DNA from: Adiantum capillus-veneris
Taxonomy: Eukaryota; Streptophyta; Polypodiopsida; Polypodiales; Pteridaceae
NCBI GenBank assembly: GCA_014529385.2
Contig: CM043953.1
Coordinates: 98,272,842 to 98,336,841 of the forward strand
Length of the DNA: 64,000 nt
Direction: 5' to 3'
Positions 23,538 to 33,486 of the stretch are shown here, piece after piece. The stretch's first letter is position 1. Every line of letters begins with the position of its first letter. The notes below the pieces were generated by a model. It ran no database searches. It was not told the DNA's origin and was given only the letters and a program-made list of their open reading frames with translations. A program made the translations under genes and the position numbers.

Positions 23538-25379
23538 TTATTGGCTTGTCAAAGAATTGTAAAAGGCTTGTTTTGCAAGCTCTACATCATTACAACTCCT
23601 ACAAGCACCTAGCACAGTTCGCCACGAAATTCTATCAGGGCAGAGTGGTATCTTCTCAACTAGTTCTCTTGCTCTATCTATTTGACCTGCGCGAGAATAA
23701 ACGTCAACCAAGCTGTTGTGGTGCTGAAGAGCTGGCGCAATGCCAAAATCATTACTCATGGCTTCAAAATATGTGTGGCTTCTCGAGCAGAGACCCGCAT
23801 GGCCACAAGCATTCAAAACAATGACAAAAGAAACTGAATCAGGTGTAACCCCTTCCCTTAACATACTCTCAAACATACACAGAACACCTACACATTCCCC
23901 CGCACGCGCATACCCTGCAATCAAGGGATTCCATGAATTGACATCTCGAGTCGGCAGCTTGTCGAATACTTGAACTGCTAGAGGGAGCCTATCACACTTG
24001 GCATACATACCTACCAAACTGTTGCCAACAAGCAAATGCTTATCCACCAATCCTAATCTTTCAATCTCAACCTGTAACTCTTGACCCTCGTCCGTTGCAC
24101 CAATGCTACCACAAGCTTTCAAGCTGCAAACATACGTAAAGACGTCAGGGGAGATACCCTCGAATTGCATTCTTCTATACAACTTGAGCGCTGCCTCGAC
24201 CTGCCCATTTTCAGTATAACCTTCAATCAAAGCGGTCCACAGCATTGCATCGCGGGCTTTAAGATTGTCGAAAACTTTTTGAGCTAGAACTAACAATCCA
24301 CATTTTGCATACATGCTCACCAAAGTGGTGCCGAGAACAAGGTCCCTCTCATGGAAGTTCTTGCTCTCCATTTGAGCATGTAGCTTTAGGCCCCTGTATG
24401 TGGATCCTGCATTGCGACAAGCATTCAGACCAGAAATGATGGTAACTCCATTTGGACAGACACCCTCAAGTAGCATCCGATCTAGCAGTTTGAGGGCTTC
24501 TTCATCAAGCCCGTGCTCAAAGTAGCCTGTGATAAGAGTGGTCCAAGAGATTACGTCTCTGCCTCTAAGCATGTCGAAGACTTCACGTGCTATGGCAAGG
24601 GCGTCGCACTTGATATACATGTCAACCAAGGCATTGCCTACAGCAAGCTCCTTATAAAGCAAGAAAATTCTTGCTATTTGAGCATGTAGTTCTAACCCTT
24701 TGTGCAGATTTCGTATGCTGGCACAAGCTTTTGCACTGCAGACAAATGTGATAACATTTGGTTTGATACCCTCGGCTTGCATTCGTACCAAACACTCGAG
24801 TGCTTCCTCGCCATGTCCATATTCTGCATATCCTGCGAGGAGAGCGGTCCATGTGAATACATCTCGGGCCGAAAGCTGCTCAAGTACCTGCTTTGCCATA
24901 GAAAGCGAGCCACACTTAGCATACATATCGACCAACGCATTCCCAACAATGATATCCTTGTATAATAGTTGCCCTTCATTGATCTGTGTGTGTAGCTCTT
25001 TCCCTTTCTCTAGAAATCGTGAGCTTGCGCAAGCTTTTAGGCTGCAAGTGAAGGTAATGGCACTGGGAGTGATGCTCTCAAGCTGCATGCGCTTGACACA
25101 AGCGAGAGCTTCTGAGCCATGCTCATGCTCGGCATATCCTGAAATCAGAGAGTTCCATAAGGCAGCATCTTTAAGAAGAAGATCATCAAACACTGCCCGC
25201 GCTTTTGAAAGGAAGCCCCATTTGGCATACATATCAACCAAGGAGGCACAGACAAAGACGTCTTTCTTGAGGAGGCCCATGTGGGAGACCTGGGCATGGA
25301 GTTTGAGGCCCTTCTCCACATCTTTGAGTTTGGTACAGGCCTTGAGCTGGGCGGCAAATCCTCTGTCATGTTTGCGCAT
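23538..25379 (-). CDS. PLS-class pentatricopeptide repeat protein
   Basis: An intronless frame of about 613 residues from the first in-frame ATG at 25379; the open frame itself reaches 25442 without another ATG. It contains about five P-L-S repeat triplets, each with signatures such as NALVDMYAKCG, ARDVFTWTALLAGYAE and EALECLVRMQAEGI, then the start of an E-type motif (DRISWRTVLGACRS). PPR proteins bind organelle RNA; PLS members usually direct C-to-U editing or other processing in plastids or mitochondria. The frame ends abruptly at TAA 23538 with no complete E or DYW domain. An ATG at 25484 begins a short frame ending in TGA near 25440, so a frameshift may have separated the original start and targeting peptide. 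It may be a recent pseudogene or need a partner carrying DYW. Confidence 0.85.
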   Translation of the reverse strand: MRKHDRGFAAQLKACTKLKDVEKGLKLHAQVSHMGLLKKDVFVCASLVDMYAKWGFLSKARAVFDDLLLKDAALWNSLISGYAEHEHGSEALACVKRMQLESITPSAITFTCSLKACASSRFLEKGKELHTQINEGQLLYKDIIVGNALVDMYAKCGSLSMAKQVLEQLSARDVFTWTALLAGYAEYGHGEEALECLVRMQAEGIKPNVITFVCSAKACASIRNLHKGLELHAQIARIFLLYKELAVGNALVDMYIKCDALAIAREVFDMLRGRDVISWTTLITGYFEHGLDEEALKLLDRMLLEGVCPNGVTIISGLNACRNAGSTYRGLKLHAQMESKNFHERDLVLGTTLVSMYAKCGLLVLAQKVFDNLKARDAMLWTALIEGYTENGQVEAALKLYRRMQFEGISPDVFTYVCSLKACGSIGATDEGQELQVEIERLGLVDKHLLVGNSLVGMYAKCDRLPLAVQVFDKLPTRDVNSWNPLIAGYARAGECVGVLCMFESMLREGVTPDSVSFVIVLNACGHAGLCSRSHTYFEAMSNDFGIAPALQHHNSLVDVYSRAGQIDRARELVEKIPLCPDRISWRTVLGACRSCNDVELAKQAFYNSLTSQ

Positions 25380-25479
25380 TTCACGAAGACCATCGAAGAA
25401 GCCATTCTTTTCGGGTCCCCACGAGCAGCAGGCTTCATTCAAACCTCTCAGGCGTATTGGACACGCAAAGCTTCTTCAC

Positions 25480-25480
25480 C

Positions 25481-25562
<82 letters not shown>
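25480..25562. repeat. GA microsatellite followed by a run of about 32 G
   Basis: GA repeats from about 25483 to 25530, then uninterrupted G from 25531 to 25562. On the PPR sense strand this is poly-C then CT repeats immediately before the ATG at 25484. The G run is likely to be length-variable and hard to sequence. Confidence 0.9.
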
Positions 25563-25564
<2 letters not shown>

Positions 25565-25577
25565 AGGGGGGGAAAGA

Positions 25578-25640
25578 ACAGAGACCTCAAAGCTCCATGC
25601 AACAAGTTTTGAACTCAAGACGTGTTTTGGGGGGCAGAGA
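25578..25640 (-). repeat. Partial copy of tRNA-derived SINE (same family as 57.6-57.8 kb)
   Basis: The stretch agacctcaaagctccat, then caacaagttttgaactc and aagacgtgtt, matches the SINE at 57.69-57.74 kb base for base over most of its length. On the minus strand it carries the box B-like GAGTTCAAAAC. It is truncated. Confidence 0.6.
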
Positions 25641-26084
25641 GAGAGGGAGAGATTTTTTACTTAGTAAGCCTAATGTCCTTTTTCACTTCCTCCACACAAG
25701 AGTGACCCACATGGAGGAGCAAATTCATTGAGGTTGGCTATATGTCTTTTGTTAGGGGATGCTTTTTAAAAACAAGTGATAAAATCACCAGTCGCTTGCA
25801 GACATAGTAGAAATTTCTTTTTGACATGCAATTTTTCAAGCTCCCTTTCATATGCTTTGTGTGATGCGATCAACTTATATAATTTGTCATATATAACGTT
25901 AACTCAAAAGTATAAATACAAAAAATGATAGGCAAGTTCAAGATTCTAGCATGTCGAATGACATGAGGTTTTTTTAAAGCACTTGTTTTGATAGGCCCTT
26001 GACAAAAAAAATTAGGTATCAATTTTAAGCCTTGATCTAAGTTTAGATCCCACTTTAAAAGCTCTACATCTCTAAGCTTTTTTT
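25641..26084. other. Spacer
   Basis: AT-rich, no supported feature. Confidence 0.35.
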
Positions 26085-26710
26085 TTACTAAAACATAAAC
26101 ACAGAGAATTGTATTAGAAAAACACCCCTAAGCTCGACATCCTTAAGCTTTAAAGCCCTATGCTCTAGACCCACTTTCAAAATTCTAGACCCACTTTAAA
26201 AATTATGCATCCTTAAGCTCTAGAGCCCCCTTTACACATTAAACTCTAGATCCCTAAGCTGTAAATCCCACTTTAAAAGCCATAAAGTTCTAAGCCCTAA
26301 AACTGTAGCGCCCCGGAGTGACCCTCCCTCTACCTGTGAGTCCATGTAACAATTTCGCTTTCTTTAATTCAAAGCTTTACCTTCTTAAAAAAAAACTATA
26401 GATCCTCATTGGAGACTTACTTTAAAAGTTCTACATCCTTTAGTTCTAGAATTAGCTTTAAAATCTCTAAAAATAAAAATAGAAAATCTCTAGAGATTAA
26501 AGCTCTAAAGGATAGATCCCTTCCTTAAAGTTTGAACTAAAAAAAATTAACCGTCTTATAAATGACAACTTTCATCTATCACCTCAAGTTTCAAAGTGTG
26601 AAAGAACTTCTAAAACTGAAAAGGTGACTCTTGGGATTTGTGGAGCCACCCATTATGCTAAGTCTTTATCATTCAACCTTTAAGGCTTTCAACATTTCAC
26701 GAATGAGACT
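26085..26710. repeat. Dispersed repeat, copy 1
   Basis: Shares long matching words with 43790-44470 in the same orientation, including taagctttaaagccctatg, aattcaaagctttacctt and gtgactcttgggatttgtgg. The matches are in the same order in both places, with small indels. No coding capacity was seen. It may be a non-autonomous element. Confidence 0.75.
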
Positions 26711-26797
26711 CCCTCCATCTCCGGCGGAGTGGCCACCTTCGACGGCAAAAAGGTTGCTCTTTGTTGCCAAAAACATCCCAGAGCTTCTTGGCCTTAC

Positions 26798-26963
26798 TCA
26801 AGTTTGGACACACCCCGCAATCAACCCATTCCAAGAGAAAACATCTCGAACACAAAGCTCCTCAAGCACTTTTTGTGCTTTATGGATTGCACCACATTTG
26901 CCATACATGTCAACCAAGGCAATGCCAAGCCCCACGTTTTCTTTCAACAACTCTTGAGGCCTC
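26798..26963 (-). pseudogene. PPR gene fragment
   Basis: The minus strand reads about 54 codons with L and S motif signatures (IALVDMYGKCG, KVLEELCVRDVFSWNGLIAG) and ends at TGA (26800-26798). The match to PPR repeats starts and stops abruptly, so only about one and a half repeats survive. It lies beside dispersed repeat copy 1, on the same strand as the PPR gene at 23.5-25.4 kb. It is probably a decayed paralogue. Confidence 0.75.
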
Positions 26964-27090
26964 TTTCAACAACAGCTTCCCACATGACCACATCTTGGTA
27001 CTTTGTACTTTTGTCCTTTCTCGATAGAGAGGGAGACACACATATATATTTGATTTGTCTCATAGATCAACTTCGGCTTTAATAGATGTA

Positions 27091-27093
27091 AAA

Positions 27094-27141
<48 letters not shown>
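27091..27141 (+). repeat. CT microsatellite
   Basis: Uninterrupted CT of about 50 bp. Confidence 0.95.
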
Positions 27142-27147
<6 letters not shown>

Positions 27148-27667
27148 GCAGGTATCTATGTGTGTGCATGCACCGAGTGTACTGGAATTGATATTTTGGG
27201 ACTTTACTGGAACTGACAGGTGGAAAAGGCTTGACCGATCTAGGCCTATACGAATGGATATATATTTTATGTACATTCTATTATTCAAGTCCTCTTTTAT
27301 GAGCTTTGGCCATTTATGACCGGCTGGCCAGTTTCTACTCAATTTGACTATTCAAGAAATCTATAAATCAAATACGTGCAAGAGGGAAATGGTCCCTCTT
27401 GCACGAGGGGAGATTGCACCCAGTGCTTGTGTCTTTCTCTTCTCCTCTCTTCCCTCATCTCTCGCCGTGCCGGTGTAGCACTCCGCTCTAGGAGGTGCAC
27501 CTGCACGCGCTCTCTCGCTCTGTCTCTCTCTTATCGTGTATGGCTTGGAGTATGTGCAAAGATGGTTGCCAGATATGCAGACTTCTGGGTTTTATAGTTG
27601 CAGTATGTTGCTTTTTTAGTGCTTTGCAGGGCTCTCCGCGCTTTGTTTGTAGCAGTGGTATCAGAGC
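27142..27667 (+). mobile_element. LTR end and tRNA-Met primer site of an LTR element
   Basis: The exact word TGGTATCAGAGC at 27656-27667 is the plant tRNA-iMet primer site, preceded by a CA at 27653-27654 that would end an LTR. The LTR's outer start was not located; the left limit given is the end of the CT microsatellite. No gag frame follows before the LINE, so this is a fragment or a non-autonomous element. Confidence 0.5.
27375..27405. other. Perfect 13-bp inverted repeat with 5-nt loop
   Basis: The arms cgtgcaagaggga and tccctcttgcacg are exact complements around the loop aatgg. It sits inside the presumed LTR. Part of the arm (caagagggaaatgg) also occurs in the SINE at 57.7 kb. Confidence 0.85.
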
Positions 27668-28620
27668 TAATGGAATGCTCTTGGGTATGCACAACGAACA
27701 TGGCTATGAAGATCTTTGCCTACAATCGTGAAGCTAAGTCCTTTGCCTTCTCTTTACTATCAAATTGTTTTTTCTTTGGGTCCAACTTAAATGCTTTTGC
27801 ATGGACGTTTCTTTTTGTGTTCTCATAGATGGTTCTCCATCTTAATCATCAAGGATAATATGTAGATTTTTCTATGTAAGTAGCTTGTAATTAGTAGCAG
27901 CGTATAGAGAAATGGTATAGCTAAGATTTGATTATTTCATGAAAGAGAAGATAGTGAGGGAGGTAAATTGTTTTGCCTATCTGCATTGATATAGTGAACT
28001 TGATAAGATAATGGCAAGAAGAAATTGATATCAAATTCTCTGTCACGTGAACGGGATGGAGCAGCATCAACAGTTACTCCTCATGGTGCTGACTACAACG
28101 CCATCCATTCTTGCAAGCAGTGCCATTGGTAGGTCCGACGCCGATCGTCGCTTGCAACTGTCGTTTGTCAACTAAAGCCATTAAGCATGTGGATACGCCA
28201 AAAAGCCCCATGCAATGGTTGCATACTCTCTAAATGCCCTCCACCATTCCTCCCCTTGCATGACAGTCGCTGACGTGCATGGCGTGTGCACAACCACTAT
28301 TTTTTTATTTATAATTTTGGCCGCCATATCATTCTATAGCCGCCTTTGACCCACCCTCACTTTGAGGGTTGCGCATGTATTTTGATGGGCTCTGCCATGC
28401 ATCCCATCAAACCTGAACTGAAGACACTACCTCAATTTCCCACCAAACAACAACGTGCCATCATGAGTGCAGGGTGTGTTGCCACCCACTAAAGCATTGG
28501 TGAACAACAGTTTAAATCCCGTCAACCTCCCTAACCACCTATACACCATGTGGCGACTTATTCCACCCATTGGAGGTCTCTCTCAACTCTCCCATGCCCA
28601 TGGCGGCGAGCCATCAAAAT
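27668..28620. other. Leader or spacer, no gene
   Basis: Follows the primer site and precedes the LINE. Short frames only. The 5' limit of the LINE may lie in this stretch. Confidence 0.35.
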
Positions 28621-28664
<44 letters not shown>

Positions 28665-28714
28665 GGTGGAAAAGCCACACTCGCCATGGAGAATGAGCAA
28701 AATCTCCAAGGAAT

Positions 28715-29530
28715 TTGGATGCTAATCCAACCACATCATCTACAACAACGGAAGCAATGATCATGGCTTACTTGATCTCGTTACAAGAAACCGTCAACAA
28801 ACAAGGTGAAGAGTTGCACGCACTTGCAATGGAGAATGGTACTTTAAGAGTTCTCGTTGTGGAGAATGAGCACCTCAAGAAGGTTCTTGAAATGCAAACA
28901 ACACGCTTGATGCATCTTGAGAATGAAGTTCAAGAATGTAAACGCTCTCTTGCTGACATGAATGTATTGAAAGAGCGCTTGAGCAAAGTTGAGAGTGATC
29001 ATGTATTGAAAGAGGAAACAATAGATACAATACGACATGATGTATGTGAGATGAGAAATGCATCCAAATCATGGGCTGATATATGTAAGGATAATGTGGT
29101 TTCTACATCTCCTATCACGCAATCCGTTGTCCAAGCAAAGAATGTAGAGAATGTGGACACTCAAGAATTGCACGAACGACAAAAACGCTCAAAGAACATC
29201 GTCATTCGTGGAATCAAGGAGGAAAGCATGGAAACACCCCAATCTCTTGCAGTTGCTATTGAAGATTTTTTTGCTACACACTTTGGCATGTCAGGAATCA
29301 TGGCTTATGGTGCACATCGAGTTGGAAAACAAGGAGTCCCTCGCTCGGGAGAAAGACCTATTGTATGTACCATGGCTGATGAGGTAAAGAAAAAGATCAT
29401 CCTTGACAATGGTTGGATCTACCTCAAAGGAACAAGTTGTAATGTATATGAGGATCGCACTCTTATGCAACAAAATGTACGTCGCAAAGCATATGAGGAA
29501 AGAAGCAAGAAGGTTAAGGTATCACCTTAA
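28715..29530 (+). CDS. LINE ORF1 protein with coiled coil and RRM-like domain
   Basis: A 271-residue ORF. Residues about 20-125 are rich in heptad-like Leu/Met/Val with many Glu and Lys (LKKVLEMQTTRLMHLENEV), as expected for a coiled coil. Residues about 155-235 contain KNIVIRGIKEE, GAHRVGKQG and RPIVCTMADEVKKK, the pattern of the RNA-binding RRM-like and C-terminal domains of L1 ORF1 proteins (the Transposase_22 type). There is no CCHC knuckle. These proteins bind the element's RNA as trimers and act as chaperones. The start is the first ATG in frame. ORF2 begins 51 bp after the stop in the same frame. Confidence 0.85.
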   Translation: MDANPTTSSTTTEAMIMAYLISLQETVNKQGEELHALAMENGTLRVLVVENEHLKKVLEMQTTRLMHLENEVQECKRSLADMNVLKERLSKVESDHVLKEETIDTIRHDVCEMRNASKSWADICKDNVVSTSPITQSVVQAKNVENVDTQELHERQKRSKNIVIRGIKEESMETPQSLAVAIEDFFATHFGMSGIMAYGAHRVGKQGVPRSGERPIVCTMADEVKKKIILDNGWIYLKGTSCNVYEDRTLMQQNVRRKAYEERSKKVKVSP

Positions 29531-29581
29531 GAAGAAAAGCCACTTAAGGAGGATGCAAGTCCACCCAACAAATAGGGACAC

Positions 29582-32500
29582 ATGATCTATGAGACCAACT
29601 CACGCTTGCGAATAAGCTTTTGGAATTGTAACGGGTATCCATGGAATGCGGGAATTGGCATTAATGAGCTTACCAATGACTCCGATGTGATACTTCTTGT
29701 CGAAACATGGGAGCATGATGCGCAACGAATTCTTGGATTTTACAAATACGATGTACATTCTTTGATGTGGGCCAAAAATGCAAAGCAACGAAGAGGCCAA
29801 GGAGGCGTAGCATGTATGACCAAAAAGGGTTTGAAAGATGTTTCCATTGTCAAAGAAGATAAGTATAAACGCTACTTATGGCTGAAAATCAGCCCACCAA
29901 ATGGTCAAGTCATGTTTGTGGCCGGTTGCTACATTCCTCACTATGACTCCAACTTTTATGCTTGCTTGAATATGGATAGAGATCAGCCCTTTGTTGAACT
30001 AGAGGAAGACATTGTTCATTACAAGGATCAAGGTGAAGTCATTGTTTTTGGAGACATGAATGCTCGCACAAATATGTTACAACACGACACACAACAAGTA
30101 AACATGCCGCATGTCTCAAGAAGAATGGATGACTCATACATGTATAATCGAAGTTCTAATGATGCAAAAGAAGTGGATCACTATGGAAAGTCACTTCTAC
30201 ATATGTGCAATAGTACCGGAATGCTCATTGCAAATGGTGTATCTCTATGGCAAGGCACCAATGACTTTACATGTAGAAAGCACAATGGTGCTAGCGTGAT
30301 TGACTATATGTTGTTCTCGGAAGCCACTCTAGAATGCATACAAAGCTTTACACTTGGTGAATGGAATCCGGAATCGGATCATAGGATGTTATGTATTGAC
30401 CTCAAGTGTGGTACACGGCCCGAGCATGTAGCCTCCAATCATGATGTGAATCATTTGTACCTACGTCTAGACTTCAAACGAGCACTTATATATGCTGATA
30501 TGGTGGACCAAATGTTATGCATGATAGAGCATCAAGAGAGCCCAACATTAGAATGCAAGTGGAAAGTTTTCAAAGAAGTAATTTTCTCTTGTGCGAAGGA
30601 ATGCTTTTCGGTGAAACACATGTCTTGCAAAAGGTCTAAGAAGGGTAGCACCAAGAAGAAATGGTTTGACATGGAATGTAGTCAAGCCCGAAAACACTTG
30701 CTAAGATTGGATGTAATCAAAGACAAGGAAGTTTACTTGGAATGTTCACACACATACAAAGCACTTGTTCAAAAGAAGAGGAGAAGGTGGGAAGTCGAAA
30801 AACAACTTCTTTTAACACAAGAGAAAGCACATGCATGTGGCAAGTTTTGGCAAAATCTAAAAGGCAAGCGCGTTGAGAGCTTTGGTGACTTGACTCTTGA
30901 GGATATGTATATGCATTGTAAGAACCTCTATGAGCAACCCAATGTTGATAAGATGGAGTGTTGTAGCTCCCTTCCGTTTATGTCTCCCTTCTTTACCATT
31001 GAAGATGTATGCCGCGCACTTGAGAAACTTGCTACTCGCAAGGCAGGTGACCTTCAAGGTGTCAAGGCTGAAATGATTAAATGGACAAGCAAGAAAACAT
31101 GATATTGGATATGCGATATGTTTAACCTTGCACTTCAGTATGGCATGCCTCATGATTGGAGTGCAAATTGGATCAAACCTTTGCACAAAGGAGGAGATGT
31201 AAACAATGTGAACAACTATCGCACTATAATGGTTGGTTCTTTAATGGAAAAGTTATTTGGATGTATCATGGAGATGAAGATAAGTGAATGGGCTGAAAAG
31301 AATGGCAAATGTGCACTTGGCCAAGCAGGTTTTCGAAAGCATCATAGCACTATTGATCACCTTGTCACTCTTCGAGTTCTTATGGAAGCGTCTCGATTGA
31401 AAGGAAAAAAGTTGTATTGTTGCTTTGTGGATTTCAAGAAAGCTTTTGACATGGTACCGCGAGGAAATCTTTGGAGACGTATGCAAAGCCTTCAAGTGCC
31501 GAGAGAATTTATGCATGCAGTCTTTCGCATCTACCAAAAAGTGATATGTCGATTACGTATGGGAGATGGAATTTCAGAATTTTTTGCAAGCACTATTGGT
31601 GTCAAACAAGGATGCCCACTTTCCCCAACCCTCTTTGGGCTACTCATTGATGAATTGGAATGCATGGTTCTTGACTTTATGCAGCAAGAAGGCATAGAAG
31701 AGGTTAAGATTGGAAATGCGGTGATCATGCTTTTTCTTTATGCAGACGATGTAGTGCTCTTGGCACATACCTTAGAAGATGCACAAAAGCTTATGAGTGT
31801 CTTGGAACGCTTTTGCCTACATAGCGGGCTGATCGTGAATGGATCCAAAACCAAGGTTATGCTTGTAAAGACCCTCAATGATGAAAATCCATGCATTGTA
31901 TATAACAATGAGAAACTTGAAGTGGTAGATCACTTCAAGTACCTTGGCCTTGAGGTTCCATCCAATCATAAATGGAAGGATTGTGCAATGTGTCGCTTGG
32001 AAGCCGGAAAGAGGGCCTATTATGCATTTGAGAACATGTGCAATGCAGGAGAGATCAAGTGTTGGGCTCTCAAAAAGTACCTCTTTGACACATTGGTGAC
32101 ATCGGTGCTTCTTTATGGAGTGGAGGTGTGGGGTGGAAGCATCGGGAAGTCTACTTGGAAAGAGTTTGAGAATGTCCAAAAGCGTTTTCTCACCAACTTT
32201 CTCCAAGTCAAGACACAAACACCCTACATGCTCTTACTTCTTGAGTCCGGATTGCTTCCCATTGAGGTCTTGGGCATGCAAAGGGTTGTGGAGTACATGC
32301 GTAAGACACAACGTAGCCCTTTGCATCGACTTCCTAGAATCGAATATGAAGCAAGTCAAATGGTTCAAAAGACATGCAAGAGCAAAATACTAAGTTCGGG
32401 GTGGATTCTTGATATCAAGAAATGGTTTGAAAGATGGGATGCATGTCACTTGGTCAAGGATGCGTCGATCGACTCCCAAGTTAATGAGGCCTTCTTACAA

Positions 32501-32962
32501 CGCCAATGTATCACGGCTTGGGAAAAATCCGGAGGTTCTCGCTTCAGCCATTACACCACACACGTTGCCCCAAACTACAAATCTCTCTTCTTCTCGGAAC
32601 GAGGTAACCGAACCCATTCCTACATCCTTGAGCCCATCCCGTTGAGGGCGATCCGCACCATTGCCTCCATTCGTCTTAGCTCCCATTCTCTACGCTGCGA
32701 GACAGGACGTTGGGGCACTGGCGAGGAGTGTCATCGACTTTGCACCTTATGCCCTCGTCAAGTGCGAGAGAGTGAGTACCACACAGTACTTGAGTGCTCA
32801 GCTTTTGACCACATTAGGTCCTCTTTTCCCCATATATTCAGCCATGATCTCTCCCTACATACCTTCCTCTCCCAACCACGATGTGGAATCTCTATTGTGA
32901 CGCTCATTTCAGCCATTTTTGAGCATCGAGAGTCACTTATGAACTCCACTCACACCACGTGA
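29582..32962 (+). pseudogene. LINE ORF2: endonuclease and reverse transcriptase, one in-frame stop
   Basis: The first part (29582-31102) is an apurinic-type endonuclease: SFWNCNG, LVETWE, FGDMNA and the closing ESDHRM carry the usual catalytic residues. The second part (31118-32962) is the reverse transcriptase with FRKHHSTIDH, VDFKKAFDMVPR, GVKQGCPLSP and catalytic FLYADDVVLL near 31730. A C-terminal Cys/His cluster (CHRLCTLCPRQ, EYHTVLEC) lies near 32735-32800. Both parts share one frame, split only by TGA at 31100-31102, in the linker before the RT core. This is a single nonsense change, possibly C-to-T. The clade is not certain: ORF1 is L1-like, but the RT was not placed. Confidence 0.9.
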
Positions 32963-33028
32963 CATGTTCATTTGGTCCCATAGGTCATATTTGACCTCCC
33001 AAGACGATAATAGAACTATCTATCTATC

Positions 33029-33044
33029 TATCTATCTCTCTCTC

Positions 33045-33134
<90 letters not shown>
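33029..33134 (+). repeat. CT microsatellite, about 105 bp, fused to CTAT repeats
   Basis: CTAT units begin near 33015; CT then runs to 33134 with one interruption at about 33051. It forms the 3' tail of the LINE. Confidence 0.95.
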
Positions 33135-33136
<2 letters not shown>

Positions 33137-33416
33137 GCATTCGCATGTAGCCATCCATCTCTCTCCCTCTCGTCTTCAACCACCCACATGTACGCTTTGT
33201 CGTACGTGTCGAAGGCTGGGAACTTGCCTGTGCAGTGTGTGCAAACCTCGAAAGGCTGCAAATACACAGCTAGAGAATCCTAGCAAGCTCAAAGAACAAT
33301 GGTGTGTCACTCACCTCTCAATGCTTTTGCCATGAAGGATCATGTGTTGCGAAGAAGAAGGAGCTGCCACCTATGCTGCACTCTACCGCCTCGCCGTCGT
33401 TAATCTCGCTGCAATG
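33135..33416. other. Spacer between two CT arrays
   Basis: Short frames only; no supported gene. Confidence 0.35.
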
Positions 33417-33417
33417 C

Positions 33418-33484
<67 letters not shown>
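33417..33484 (+). repeat. CT microsatellite, about 68 bp
   Basis: Uninterrupted CT apart from the first units. Confidence 0.95.

Positions 33485-33486
<2 letters not shown>

Larger units (their letters stand above)
28622..33134 (+). mobile_element. Nearly full-length two-ORF LINE with CTAT/CT tail
   Basis: Contains ORF1 (28715-29530) and ORF2 (29582-32962) in the order and spacing usual for non-LTR retrotransposons. A CT microsatellite (28622-28661) lies before ORF1. After the ORF2 stop there are about 53 bp, then CTAT repeats near 33015-33038 and CT repeats to 33134. There is no poly(A), so the tail seems to be a simple repeat. The true 5' end and a target duplication were not found. Apart from one in-frame stop the element looks intact and therefore young. 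Confidence 0.88.

Noticed and set aside
23237-23824. 195-codon plus-strand frame
   Set aside because: Overlaps the PPR gene's end antisense; its composition is that of a shadow frame.
24700-25731. 343-codon plus-strand frame
   Set aside because: Antisense shadow of the PPR gene extended through the GA/G microsatellite.
32964-33335. Ser-Leu repeat proteins around CT arrays (also at 16.8, 22.9, 28.5, 33.4, 42.8, 56.6 and 58.9 kb)
   Set aside because: Frames through dinucleotide repeats stay open automatically and carry no coding evidence.
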